Counted from the first letter of the stretch, positions 1 to 13,375 are shown. The stretch is 64,000 bases of DNA from Macquaria australasica (GCA_005408345.1 SEMN01000527.1:176001-240000), one strand, 5' to 3'. Translations and numbers: made by a program. Notes: generated by a model from the letters alone, not told the origin.

Positions 1-220
1 AGAATTGATGATAATTGAAAGTGACATGAAACTCAACCTCAATCTGATAACGACTGAATAAAACGTGCAGATGAGAAAGCTGAGCTTGATGGATGGAGCG
101 GAGGAACCATGTCACATCTATAAATAGCTTTTCTATGTGAAATATTCATTAGACTAAGTGAGAGATAGATGGATGGAAGGGGGGGGGGCACAGGGAATAA
201 ATACAGATTTGGATGAGAGA

Positions 221-222
<2 letters not shown>

Positions 223-273
<51 letters not shown>
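223..273. repeat. (GA)n microsatellite
   Basis: About 50 bp of pure GA. It is the source of Ser-Leu repeat open frames on the minus strand. Confidence 0.98.
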
Positions 274-277
<4 letters not shown>

Positions 278-2334
278 CAGGCAGAGAAAAATACAAACAG
301 GACGTAAGAACTCAGAGAGATTTGGAAGAATTGGGAGAGAGAGAGAGTGAAAAAGAGGCTAAGAAATGAGGGAAAACAGACAGATAATTGGGCCATGGCT
401 TCTGCCCCCCAGCCTGCAGTGTCACCCACCATTTGTCTCCTCTCCCATGCAGAGACAGGGAGCGAGGCTCAGGGCAAAACACAGTCAAAAAAATGACAAA
501 AACACACAGACAATCTTCCCTCTGCAACACAGGAATAAATACAAACATGGAATAAATGAGGAGGCGTTAAACTTTCTTCACCCTGGTGCCTGAATAAGTA
601 ATTGTTTTTCTCACCTTGGGGTCCAGGCTCATTAAAATGTAGCCCTGGCTTTGTATGTGGAGACACTGTCAAGCATGAGTCACTGTGGAGAAAGCCAGGG
701 AATACATGGTGGGCAGTGAGTACAGTAGGTGGGTCATGGATCATCAGTTCGAAATAAATATTCCATGAATTAAATAGAAAACTATTTGTGTTGAAATTTA
801 GAATTTTGGTTTCTTTCTTTCTAAGCTTGGGGTGGTGAATTAATCCTTTTTTTCTCTCTCTCATCTTCCTCCTGTCTTTCATGGACTCAACACAAGAGGA
901 TTGAACACTGGAGGTCGGTCCAATGAAATGTGAATAAAAACTTTATCAGGTATTTTATAATTGAACAGATAACCAGACACCTGTTACAGTTCTAGTAAAG
1001 TCTAAAAACAATTACAAGAGCAGCCTTGACACTTTCATTTGGGTTCAATCAAAACAGCAAATAGAGAACTACACAAAGGTTATATTGAATATGATCTTTT
1101 CCCCTGAATGTAGCCCGAACACTCTTAAAGTCATGATGAAATAAAAAATATTTTTCCTACTTGCTCTCAACTGGACCAGTACTTCGGGCCGGCTGCGGGA
1201 CTGCAGACCTATTGAACTAGCAGAGCTTTTTTAAGCACTAATCAATAAATACAGAGACAGACAGGCTGGCATTGCATTTCAGGAAACTATGGTGCTCAGA
1301 GAAGTCTAGAACAGCTGACTCCTTTCTATTCTGATCACGGGAAAGAGAGAGAGAGTGGGGGTTGAAGGAGAGCAAGAGAGAGACAGTGAATGAGAGGACA
1401 GACAGAAAGAAAGAGATGAGAGGAAACCAAAAAAGGAAAAAGAATAATGATGTAACACGTGTCATGTTAAAGATGATTTAAACACCTGTCTTTCCATTGT
1501 TTAGCCTCATTAGGTTGTTGTCTCTCAACTAGATCAATACCTACATTTGAAAAAAAATATGTATGTACAGTCAAAATCTCAACTGCAGTTTGGAGGGATT
1601 TTTGTCATGGGAGACCAAGAGAGCAGTAGCAAGATTAAAATAGCAAAACAATCATCGCCAAAGCAAGAGTGAAATCAGAGTCACATACAAAAGGTTTTTA
1701 AAAAGTCCAAAATGTACTATATATGCATGGAAGAGTCAGCAGTTCAGTTTAAAATCACACGTCCCGTAAAGAGGCAACAGACCACACTAAACCACTTCTG
1801 TCTAATTCAGTTGTTCAGCTGAGTACAGATAAGCAGAAACAACTTCAGTAGATTCCACTAAGTGTTTGGGAACTACCCAAAAAGAGGCAGCAGAACAATG
1901 ACTGGAAGGTTGCTAGTTTGAATTCCAGACTCGATGGGGAGTGAATGAGAAACACACTTAGGATCAAATACACCTTCATTAGTTAGAAAACAGTAGACGT
2001 GTTTATTTGATTGTAAAGTGTTGTATATTTACAGGGACTGTTGCTCATAAACATCAGAGTGAATAGATCACAGCAACAGTGGCTGCTTCTGAAAACTGCC
2101 GATATGAAACCATGGTTACATAAAGTTACGACAGTTCCTGTTTCCATCGGAGAGAGGGAGGTTCATCCCAAAGCTTGACGCTGTATTTATACGCTACACC
2201 TTAATGAAGTGTGCTTCATTCAGCTGAGTGTGACTACAAACAGAGCAGTGTGGGAGTGGGGGGGGTCCGGTTTGAGAAAGGCCCAACAAAACACTGGACT
2301 TCAACAAGGTAGACCGCTGTTCATTTCCTGTTTC

Positions 2335-2480
2335 CAACCAACAGTCAATGTTGTACGTTTCCTAACCTTAACCAAGTGTTTTTCATTGTAACCATGATGG
2401 CGAAGCTCCCCTAACCGTAACAAAATACTTATTTTAACCCAAACCATGATTTTTCCCTAAACCTAACCAAGTCGTTTTCA
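2335..2480. repeat. interspersed repeat with cctaacc words
   Basis: Repeated cctaacc, aaccatgatggcgaag, taacccaaaccatgat and aacctaaccaagtcg words resemble a common teleost dispersed repeat. Limits approximate. Confidence 0.45.
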
Positions 2481-3009
2481 TAGTTATGTCATATCATAAA
2501 ACATCTTGTACCAGTGTTGGCAGGCACAGACTGATGGGGGCGTCAGATCAGAAAACACTTCTGTCGTTCTATCGGATTTATTACGTGAAAACAATTATGT
2601 ACAGAGTAATACTGATCGGCCCTACCTTACGTTCTAATGCTAGCTTAAGCTGGGAAAATCAATCAGTTACAAATTGGTAAAAGACTTCTAACTAATGTAG
2701 TTGGTAAACTTTGAATCACAGTGGTGTGTGTTGTGTCTCATAATGGTTACATTTGAATTTTTTTTTTACACTGTAAAGTTTATCGTCTTCAGCTGAGCAG
2801 GTTGAAGCCAGTACGTGTGTGTTGTCAGAGTGAGGCGCTGATCAGGGATGTCTGTGGTCGTCTTCCCTCCTCTGGAAGGAGGCTGAGAAGTTGGACCGTT
2901 GTTATGGCGATAGTGGAACCAGCCTTGCCAGGGTGTCTGCGGAAACCGAGCGTAACCATAACAACGACGGAACTCTCCTCGAGAATGCTGCTGTGTTTAA
3001 GACCCTCAA

Positions 3010-3054
3010 GACACACACACACACACGCACACACGCACACACACACACACACAC
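3010..3054. repeat. (CA)n microsatellite with CG interruptions
   Basis: About 45 bp of CA with two cgca interruptions, in dock3 intron 1. Confidence 0.98.
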
Positions 3055-5934
3055 TGGATGACTGCCAGCTAGAGATGCAGCACACATCCAAACCAGAACT
3101 CAGCACACTGAAAGAAACTGAAAACTTTTCCCTGACACACAAACCACAAATTAAAACTTTATGATTTTTGTTCTCTTTCAAACTTGCACTTTGTTTTTAA
3201 CTTACTCTCCTGGTTCAAAAGGATAAGCCATCCTCTTTGTGCATATGAACTAGACAACAAGTCTCGGCTTAGACACAACCCCAACTCACCTCCCCCAAAA
3301 CCCAGAACCACGGGGGGTTAGGGAGGAAGCAGACTAGAGAGAAGAGCGAAGTGCGGGCAGCGAGGGAGAGAGAGAGATCGTTATCCAGTAACTTTCAAAG
3401 CCGTTTCCCAGTTGCAGTATTTTCAGGATGGAAAAAAGTGTGTCACAGAATGAGTGTTAGCCCAGTTACAGCCAATAAAATCTTTTTTTGTGTGTCTAAA
3501 TTGGTAAAATGAATATGGTGTTGGCCAATTTAAACATATGGTGTTGTTGATAAGGTGGGGGAATGTCACACACCCACTTTAGAAGTCACAGTCCCAAATG
3601 AAATACAAAATACATTTCCAAAATTGCACTTCCTATAACAAAAACTGTGAAAAAAAGAATATTTGCATCTTAATACACAATATAAAGACAGAGCTGATGT
3701 TTCCCGCTCTGACTGTGATGTTAGTTTAAATGGAGGCGATTGGAATAAAATCTAAAAAGGACATTTCTATTTCAGAGTCAAACACCAAAACTGGGGGGCG
3801 AGAGTACAGATGCAGATGTATCGGGAGATTGTGTTTTCCGACGAAGGCAGATAAAGACAGGAGGAGTTACAGATGGAAGCAGCAGACTGAGATACAGAGG
3901 GCAGAAAGAGTAGGCATGACAGTGACGGAGATGTTCAGGGAGAGAATAAATAGAATTAAAGTCTCGAAGATAAAGAGAATCTGAGAGGAGAGTAAAATGA
4001 AGACCCTCCCAGAGTCCACGGGGGGTTTGGACACAGCATGCGCGGTCTGGGCAGAGTCAACACATGCTAGCATTGTGTGTGAGAACAGAGGGGACGTTTA
4101 GGGGAAGCTTCACTAACACCAAGCAAATAAGTAGGAAAAAACAACCCACACATACTATATATACATACACACATAGATGAGTAGAGACTATTTGGAGCGA
4201 CGATGATTTGTGATTTCAAGTGATATGTGTAAATAATGTGCTGCTTATAACGGAGAAAAGCAATTAAGGGACACTGTCATGCATCGCTAAGGGGCAGTAA
4301 GTCCTGTTGCTCTGCACATAATCCATCTCCGAGCTTTTCGCCTTTGGTGTCCTTCCCAACTTGCCTGCTGTTAAACATGCAGCTTAATTTTCTACAGCAG
4401 GGCTGCCTGGGGGTTAATTTCAGTTTTGGTCCCAGTTGTGGATCTGACGCACGGTTCGCTGTTGGTGGTGCGCCGTCGCTGAACGAGCGGAGAGGTAGGA
4501 AGCACACGGCACACGTACAGTGCAGCCTGGATCGGCTTGTTGCAGCTCGTGATGAACTTCCCGCCTACATTTGAAAAAGCCCACAGCCTCTCCATCGTGA
4601 CTTACTGTCAGCTTCACCAGAGGAGGAAGAAAAAACAGTGGGGGCGAGGATCGAATAAGGAATCCTCTCCTCTCATTGCTCGGCTGTTTCAGCACCACGG
4701 ACAGCAGCCAGCAGCTCTCAGGCCTCAGCGTACTGTTAATCTGTAAGCATCCTCACATCGCGTGCTTACAATACTTGTTTTTGTTGTACTGACAAGATGC
4801 ATCACCCTCCTGATGGCACCCACTTACACTGAGCATGGCAATATTTAGGACAGCACCCATCAGTGTTTACCAATACTACAATTTTCACCTACACAGACAG
4901 TTGTATCTTAGCAAATCAAACCATCTTCTTTTCCCTGCAGCAGTCAATTGAATCCAGCTATTATTGCTATTTTGTCCCTTAAAGAAGAAATATGTCCTTT
5001 GATAGTCTGTTAGTAAGCCATCAATCTGTTGTTTCTGGATGGGGGAATGTATATTCTCTCTTTCACTGATGCTACTGTGTTTGGTAAGTACAATTTACTG
5101 CATAAATAATTCATGTTAAAGTCTTTTTTTTTTGTTTTTGCGTGTGGTCTGTGCATGTTTGCATACATGTGCTCTAAATGCAGCTCCTCCTGCACTGCCC
5201 CTGGTGAAATGTGCCTACACAGAGAATAATACATGAACCAGCACAGTCAGGTTAACCCGAGCCTGATTACAGCTTGTAAATGTGACGGGATGATCTCAAG
5301 GGCTTTCTTGAACCCTGCTTGGGTCTTTATTCCATTTTCAAAAATAAGAAAACTCTTTAATAGCAATAAAGACCCCTAAAAAGACCAATTAACAAACTGC
5401 TTACATGCAGAATTATGAAACAGGAATTAATGACTCAGTGGTGCACCTTTTCTGAAAGCATTACAGAGTCAAAGCTAATAATTAGTGTGAAACTAGTGCA
5501 CAAGGCTGTGTTAAGATAAAGGAGAGCAGGCTAAAGTGCAGTTTAGCTGTTAGCAGTTATTTGGTAAGAACCACAAGCTTACGATGTTTATTCAAATGAA
5601 GTGTCCTTTGTTGCCTCGGCTGTAGTTTCCTGAGTTTCTCTGAGTCTTACTTGAACACAGGCCCACTGCCGTACTGAGTATGAGCGCTGGGTGAGTGTCT
5701 GTTGGGGACTGTGATGATGGCTTCACCTTGTTCAGCAGAGTAATCCTCAGCTGGAAACACAACATCACATCACAGCTCAGCATCTCTCTCAGTTTATCTC
5801 ACTTTATCTCGACTCTGTCTCCCTTCATCTTTCTTGAGTCTGCTGTTTCTCTGCGTCTTGATAACTGATATGGTGGATATGGTCAGTTACTCATCTTGTG
5901 TGTAACTGAAAAGCACTGCACTGGTTCTCTGTTA

Positions 5935-6095
5935 CTCCTTTTCCACCAACATGGACCGTTCGGAGCATTACGACCAAAAATCAATTGGTTCAGAACCCGA
6001 AAAGTTGGTTCCCAGCTGGAACCAAAAAATAGCAGGTTTTCCTCGACCTGAAGTACGAACCGTGACGACATCAGTGGGCGTGTCTTATTCTACAG
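5935..6095. mobile_element. probable MITE fragment
   Basis: The stretch accgttcggagcattacgac, tggttcagaacccgaaaagt and ttcccagctggaaccaaaaa resembles a common teleost MITE with palindromic tggttc words. Termini were not resolved. Confidence 0.4.
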
Positions 6096-9017
6096 GTTGG
6101 AAGAGTATGGAGAAGGCAACAATGGTTTATGGTAACAGTCTTCTACGTCTTCTTCTCATTAATAGTTTTAATAGCTTGTTTTTGGATAAAAGGTTGTCTT
6201 ATATATATTTACAGTCATTATTTTTATTATCATTATGATATAATTGTATTTGCATTCTGTTTGTCGATGTTGACCTTTGTCTCCTTTCAAACGCATAATG
6301 CACCAGTCACACAGTGACCTAAATCCTTTCATCATGGGCTGGTTTTATACATTGCATTAACATTATATTCTATTGTAGCATGTAGCTGTCAGCAGCTTCC
6401 GCTGCAGAAGACTGACCTGGTTAGATTCCAGTGTCTGGGGAAACCTGCTGGATCTCTTCCCAATTAGATGTTTTTCTCCTCTGAGAATAGCTTTTATTGT
6501 ACAGAAGCTTTATGATTAAAGCTATAAATCTGGGTCAGCAAACGCTCTCACAGGAACGATAAGTTGCTAAATGCCTCACTGTGATTGTTTTACGTTTTCA
6601 AAGCTTAAACCCAGTCAGCTTATAGTGACCGAGCAGGTAGGGTTCAGTTTCATGGTCAGGGATGCTTCAACCGAACAACATGGCTGTAATGCAGCTTAGA
6701 GTTTCATTTATAAAAACAGTTCCTGGCAGAAAGAATCCTGTTCATTAAGATTAACCTTAATGGATCCAAGCAAAGAACTGCTTTCCTGGCTATGCAGATT
6801 TAGAAAAAAAACTGAAGAGGCAGGATGTAGGAGGAGACTAATCTTATTAATGTACTCTGTAGTGGGATCAAAGTATCTAAGTTATCTAGATTGACTAGTT
6901 ACCCAACCGGACCCTCTAAGCTGTGGAACCTACCTAGTTATATAAGCTAAGTTATTGAATGTTACAGTTATGGATCAATATGAATTAAAACATCTGTACA
7001 TACATCCATTCAATCAAAATGATCAATCCAATCATTCCACACCACCCTACCTCTTTACCTATGCTGCGACAGGCTTTAGCCCCCCATGAGGCCGACACAG
7101 GATAAGTGGTTTAGAAAATGGTCAAGTTGAATAGAAAGTGTACAGCTGAACAAAGAGGCTCCCTGCCTTAGAGCTGGTTGATACGTTTTAATGGCTGTAA
7201 TTTCATTTTAATGCCTACATAACAGCGCAGAGCCGAAACAATAATGTCTGAACTGTATCTGTGGGACCTGCCGAAGCTTTACAGGGGGTGGGGGGGAACA
7301 GAGAGAGAAGCATTGCCGGTTTCCCATGTCACCAAGGGAGATGAAAGAATTACTGTATAATACGACAAACAAACCTCTAAAAAAGGACTAAATTAGCAAA
7401 GAGAATCTGTGTGATGTGTGCTTGTTAGCTCATTGCTTTAAGATGTGATTAAAAGGCCAAGCTAGCATCCTGAGGAGAGGGAGACGGAGAGAGGGAGTGA
7501 TGGGGCGGGAGCAAAAGCAATCAGCTTGATTTGCTGTCAGTTTCCATAGGCGATGTGGATATTTCAGCATGTAGGACTTGAGAATTCTCCTCGCCTTAAT
7601 CTCTTGCCAGTGGGAGAGTCATGGGAGAGAAGGGAGGGAATGTAATTCCTCAGAGACATCGCTTCTAGTATGGAAAGCTTTAGGCAGAAACACTAAAAGA
7701 AGTCTGCTGTCTTTGAGGAAAAAAGGGCACATAAACATTATCACACGTCATGTCATCTCTTTTTTTTAGACCCTAATATTTACTTTTATGAAACTGCATA
7801 ACAGGTTCAAGGTAGCTGCTTTTTAGAATGATAACCCACCAACAGCTTCCAGTCTTATCTAAATCACGTAAATTCCTTATAGTTAGTTTATGAAAAAAGC
7901 ATCACATTTAGCTATAGTACATGAAGATTTTGTCTTTAGGGGTGATGAATTACTGTTTTTCTGAAAGCAGAAATAATATTTGTTATCTTGTAATTATGTG
8001 CTTTGCAAAAAAAAAGCATACAGGAATATGCACAGAAGGTTTACAGTTAAAGAAGTACATAACCATGTCCCCCTATGGCCTGATGCATTGTAAATTCACA
8101 TTACGATGTCTTATTTTAGAGATAAGATTTTGTCGTCCCCATTAGGTCAGTCAGGGTAATTATTCAAATGATGGAACATAGCATGAAGATGCATCATCCG
8201 TCAGTTTTGTCAAAATAAGAGCAAGAGTTTTCAAGATTCACCTGAGATAAGACATTTGACAGATAGATAAAGCCGGTTCCAAACACGGGAGAAACTAATG
8301 ACACATCAGAAAGGTCATTAAAGTGTGTTTAAAGATGTCTGGCAGGTCGCTCCATCATCGAGGAGCCCTGATCAAGAGGCAACCCACGGCTTCTCCTACT
8401 GGATCTCTCCAAATGCAAAGACACAACAGTGACAGATGAGCACAAGCAACAGCAGCAAAATGAAAAGCCGGTTCAGGAGAAATAGGTCATGGGGGAAAAG
8501 TGAAAATGGACGAGGAGTAAAAACAACAGACGAAGAAAAGGAAAGGTGCAGTGCTTGACATAAGAAGGACATCCTTTACACATCTGTCACTTTCACTGTG
8601 ACCCAGTTCTATCGCTGTGCACGCCTGGTGTGTGTGTGAGAAATGTGCTGTGACGTGTGTGTCACGTTTGTCAATTGGAGTGTGTTTCTCCACTGACCAG
8701 ACTAACATCCTAACAAGAATGAAATCTGTCGATACCCTGTCGTGTGTGTGTGTGATTTCTGTTATTATCTGGAGAATGTTTTCAGTAACACGAGTTTCTC
8801 TGTGTGAAACCTGTTAACAGTTTTTAATTACATTTGGCTAAAATTTGATGCGCCGAGGAACAACGGCGATTTCATAGTTCTGAATGTTTGCTTTGATTTA
8901 CAAACTTGCATAACATATTCAAAAGAAAAATAATTACTGTGGCTGGTAAAAAATCCACCCTTTAGCAGGTGCATTTCATAAAGAGTGTGTCTGGGATGTC
9001 TGTACATTTGTCCATCT

Positions 9018-9080
9018 GTCTGTCTCTGTGCCTGTCTGTCTCTGTGCCTGTCTGTCTCTGTGCCTGTCTGTCTGTGTGTC

Positions 9081-9167
<87 letters not shown>
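9018..9167. repeat. compound 16-bp tandem repeat plus long (TG)n
   Basis: Three to four copies of tgtctgtctctgtgcc run into ctgtctgtgtgtctg and then about 83 bp of uninterrupted TG (9,085-9,167). It is the longest TG tract in the window. Confidence 0.97.
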
Positions 9168-9168
<1 letters not shown>

Positions 9169-9959
9169 CTGTGCTATCTGTGAGTGTGAGAACTGAGTGC
9201 GATGCTGTGCAGCCCTGGGGGAGGTGAAGCCACATTCAGGAACCTCTATGGGCGCCACAAAGCTGCATTCATCCAACTGAATAGATGTTTTCTACAACCA
9301 GGCACTAGTCATCCCAACTCCATTGGAAGGCCTCTATGAGTTACCACTCTCCCTGCCTTGGTATGCAAAGCCTTATCCAGCAAAAACACAAATGGTTGGA
9401 TTAACAAAAGACACAAAACACACTTACATGGCAACACTGAAGAGATGCGTGACTCTCCAGTTTCCAGGGATGGGGCTTTTGAGGATTTCTGGACCCTCAA
9501 CTCTCATCCCTTTTTTAAATAGGAGATTAAGGATTTCCTGCTTTCTTTCATCTTTTGCGTGTACCTGCTCGGTCATTACTTGACTTTCATATGCCGAGGA
9601 TAATTTACTGTCATTGTGAAGACAAAGGACAGGCAGCATATTTTTCAAACAGCAGCAATTTGCATATGACATGCAGTGGGCTGGATGGTTGAGAATAACA
9701 TGATCAAGGCTCAGTAAGTCACTGAGAAAAACAGACGTTGTTTTGTGATTGTTCAGTGTGCTCACTTTAAACCTGCTTTCTCTCCTCCTACTTAAGGTAC
9801 TGGGGTTGTACAAGTCCCAGAATGCCTTTTGATCACCCATGGAGAGCAGACAGGATCCACAGACTGTATGAAATCAAATTAATTTCAGATATAAAATATT
9901 TACAACAAAGGTTAAGTGCTGACTAAAAGCAAACCAGAGCTGTACCAATTTTTAGCTAA

Positions 9960-10200
9960 TTGTACTCTTGCTGTATGGTGCATGTGTATTGGTGTATTGT
10001 GGTGTGTGTATTTAATTGTACTTGCTTTTATGATATTGAAAGCTGCATATTTTAATTACACTGTGCGTGTAAAAGCCCAACTAGGGACAAGAGTTGAAAA
10101 TTAGCAATAGCTATAAACTCTGTGCAGCTCATCAGTTTCATGCTCTGTGTTGGAACTATGTTAAATTTCATCGTCCCTATCAAATAAATCCACATTTTTA
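9960..10200 (+). mobile_element. LINE 3' tail relic
   Basis: Contains cccaactagggacaagagtt, gaaaattagcaatagctata and a terminal ccctatcaaataaat. This is the 3' end of a fish LINE family as I recognise it. A related tail occurs at 28,890-28,990. Confidence 0.5.
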
Positions 10201-11170
10201 AAAAATGGCAGGAACTTACTACTTTCACAAAAACAAAGACGTAAAACAGTTCACAGATATATTGTGAACATGTGGGCGTCTCTAGGATTGCAGCTGTGCT
10301 CCTTATGGGATACTATTGTATGGCTGCTAGCTCTTAACGAAAAGTGTTTCCGAGTGAATTTTTCTTTTCCAGTGTGACCAATCACCATCCTGCAGAGCAA
10401 AGGGCAGTGAAATGCATCATGCTTCGTGTGCAACAACACTTAAACTGTTCTGAATGATATAGTCTACGAAGGGCAATATTTATAGTTGCCTTCCCACACT
10501 GCTGCACTGTCAGATCATGGTGGTGTTGTCCTTGTATCATGGCTGCCAGCATGCTCTGTCAAACCTTGTAAGCTGCAATGCAGTTCTGATTTGGATGTTA
10601 AAAGGCTGCTAGCAGAGAAAATCAAGAAGTCTCAGCATGCAGCCACAGCTGGAGTCTAATGAAGGTATCAAGCAGCAGAAGAAAACACAGCCTTCATTCA
10701 AATTCAGGTAATGTCTCTTTCCAATTAACAGAGTGCCGGAGTCATGATTCCCCACATTGACTTCCTGTCACTGTCTCACTCCCTCTGCAGACATTGGTGT
10801 AGAGTTTCGCCTGATCGGTCACTTGGAAAGGCCCGGGCAGCTGTCAATCAATACAGCTGACTATCTGGGGGGTGGGATCTGGCACCTCATTTGAAATCCT
10901 TCTGCTAATTTTGTTGGAGGTTAGGATTGTTTTTCGTACCATGCTTCCACTGCACAGGTGGTCTCAGAGGCCCATTAATCAAACCATGTCGGATAGAGAG
11001 TTCATTAAAAACTCAAAATCTCACTGTTTCCAGCTGGAGGTGGAGGGAAAAGAACTGCTGCAAAATCTGATAGGTGCAAGATGGTAGGTGTGATGCAATC
11101 TGATTGGTTGGATATGGTTGGAAAATCTGATAGACAGTTGTCAGAACTGAGATGATGACACGGGAAATGC

Positions 11171-11441
11171 ACTCAGTGGCCACTTTATTAGGTACACCTG
11201 TGAGATCTAATGCAATCCAATACAACAGCTCAGCCACAAATTCTGCCTTTACAAAGATAATAATGTTCCACTTTGAGTGACACTGCAGTGTTGTTGAACT
11301 GGACTGTATTACATTGAGAGGTGTTTCTAATGTTTTGCCCATCCCATTTACAAACATGGGCAGGTAGAATATTAGGAACACATTTCAATATAATGCAGTC
11401 CAGTATACATTGTATAGGTGTACCTAATAATATGGCTATTG
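11171..11441. mobile_element. MITE with ttaggtacacct terminal inverted repeats
   Basis: Left gtggccactttattaggtac and right aggtgtacctaataatatgg are inverted copies. A second, inner imperfect palindrome (gtgtttctaatgttttgccc near 11,318; gggcaggtagaatattagga near 11,360) nests inside. The termini resemble a widespread fish element. Confidence 0.65.
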
Positions 11442-11720
11442 GCCCGATTATCCGCAGGTGTGGTATCAGACGTGAGCGATCCACATTAAATACAGTTTCA
11501 GTTCAAATTCAGTGTCTCCACAATCAGTTACATTCATTAAGTCACAGCGATCCCTGGCATCATGTTACCTAACATAACGATCCCAGTGAGTTCCACACAG
11601 TGTGGTTTACTGATTTTAAATTAGGAAAAAGGAGAGCACTGGTATCGAATCAGGAATCGGGACCAGCAGATACCCTGAGCTGAGGTCAGAGTGTGCACAA
11701 GGAGGGCTGTTTTGGTGACT

Positions 11721-11864
11721 GAACTAGAGATCTAGAGACAGAGAGAGAGACAGACAGAGAGAGAGACAGAGGGAGAGACAGAGAGAGAGACAGACAGAGA
11801 GACAGAGAGACAGAGAGAGAGAGAGACAGAGAGAGGGAGAGACAGAGAGAGAGACAGAGAGAGG

Positions 11865-11900
<36 letters not shown>

Positions 11901-12237
11901 CAGAGGGAGAGAGAGAGAGGGAGAGAGAATAATTGAACAGTGGATCATTGGCTAATGGCCCCTAAACCATCAACTCTCATCTGAAAACATTCACCCTCAT
12001 TATCCTGCAGTATAATATTGGTAGATAAATCACTGCTGCCCTGCTGTACAGTCACCTGCACTGTCCACTAACACAGACCTAACACAGTATTAGATATCCA
12101 CATCTGGAGCTACTGCACACACCCTGGCCTCCCCCCTCAGTCCGCACCTCTTACATTTACAAATGGTAGCCTAAAGACTCCATAATACTGAGATGGCATA
12201 CCATAAGAGACTTCAAGTACCACACACCATTTTATAA

Positions 12238-12288
<51 letters not shown>

Positions 12289-12464
12289 CAAAGAGAGAGA
12301 GACAGAGAGAGAGACAGAGAGAGAGAGAGAGACAGAGAGAGAGAGAGACAGAGAGAGAGACAGAGGGAGAGACAGAGAGAGAGACAGAGAGAGAGACAGA
12401 AGGAGAGACACAGAGAGAGACAGACAGAGAGAGAGAGAGAGACAGAGGGAGAGACAGAGAGAGG

Positions 12465-12498
<34 letters not shown>

Positions 12499-12833
12499 GG
12501 GAGAGAGAGAGAGAGAGAGAGAGAATAATTGAACAGTGGATCATTGTCTAATGGCCCCTAAACCACCAACTCTCATCTGAAAACATTCACCCTCATTATC
12601 CTGCAGTATAATATTGGTAGATAAATCACTGCTGCCCTGCTGTACAGTCACCTGCACTGTCCACTAACACAGACCTAACACAGTATTAGATATCCACATC
12701 TGGAGCTACTGCACACACCCTGGCCTCCCCCCTCAGTCCGCACCTCTTACATTTACAAATGGTAGCCTAAAGACTCCATAATACTGAGATGGCATACCAT
12801 AAGAGACTTCAAGTACCACACACCATTTTATAA

Positions 12834-12892
<59 letters not shown>

Positions 12893-12940
12893 AAGAGAGA
12901 GAGACAGAGAGAGAGACAGAGAGAGAGAGAGAGATTAGAA
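11721..12940. repeat. tandem duplication of 0.6-kb unit with GA-rich tracts
   Basis: A 311-bp unique segment starting aataattgaacagtggatca occurs at 11,929 and again at 12,524 with few differences. Each is followed by a GA/GACAGA-rich tract (12,241-12,523 and 12,839-12,934), and a further GA tract precedes the first (11,736-11,928). The period is about 595 bp. Confidence 0.95.
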
Positions 12941-13338
12941 ATATTGATGCAACCGATAATACGAAATACCATAAACTACCATGATGGCACAAGAAGGCCC
13001 ACTGTTGGGTGTCTCAAGTAGCACAGACTCATCTCTCATAGGGAATACTAAACGATTGTATTTGAATATTACAGACACAGCAAAGAAAAAACACCATAAA
13101 GTGCTATAAACTCCCTCCAGAGTTCCACAGACCCACAGGGTCCCTTTAGGACCTCATCACAATTTACCACGGAGTGCTTTATAGCGCAGAAGCTGCAGAA
13201 TGAATCTCAAATACCAAATTCAGCTTAAAAAACGAGCAATTAAATATCGTCTTTTGAATTGCCAATGTCTGCTGCTGTGCAGAGGACACACAGCGACATT
13301 AGAATAAACATACAGCCAAACATCACTGATCTACTCAC

Positions 13339-13375
13339 CCACTCCTATCTTCTCGTCCTCCGTCGGCGTCCACAT
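13339..13375 (-). CDS. dock3: dock3, first coding exon (5' partial gene)
   Basis: Read on the minus strand, the exon is an ATG followed by 12 codons, MWTPTEDEKIGV, plus one base, then a consensus donor (G|gtgagt at 13,338-13,333). The start of mammalian DOCK3, as I recall it, is MWTPTEEEKYGV followed by V in the SH3 domain, so both the peptide and the phase-1 junction fit. DOCK3 (MOCA) is a DOCK-family guanine-nucleotide exchange factor for Rac, mainly neuronal, working with ELMO proteins through its N-terminal SH3 region; only the first residues of that region are encoded here. DOCK4 begins similarly but with MWIPTEHEKYGV, a poorer match. Its position next to dcaf1 also matches human 3p21. 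The remaining exons lie left of base 1, so intron 1 is at least 13.3 kb; a long first intron is also seen in mammals. The untranslated part of the exon, above 13,375, cannot be delimited. Confidence 0.85.

Larger units (their letters stand above)
1..13338 (-). other. dock3: dock3 intron 1 (partial)
   Basis: No coding exon was recognised in this stretch on either strand. It holds simple repeats (GA at 223-273, CA at 3,010-3,054, TG at 9,085-9,167), two GA-rich duplicated blocks (11.7-12.9 kb), a few transposon or LINE relics (2.3, 5.9, 10.0 and 11.2 kb) and long stretches of unique AT-rich sequence. Some unique stretches (about 4.2-4.7, 5.3-5.5, 7.2-7.4, 9.6-9.7 and 10.6-10.95 kb) read like developmental enhancers because homeodomain, octamer and E-box-like words are dense, but that is only inference without alignments. 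Confidence 0.75.

Noticed and set aside
8828..9276. His-Thr or Cys-Val repeat open frames
   Set aside because: Translation of the TG/CA microsatellite; the same applies to the Ser-Leu frames over GA tracts at 39-432 and 11,724-12,972.
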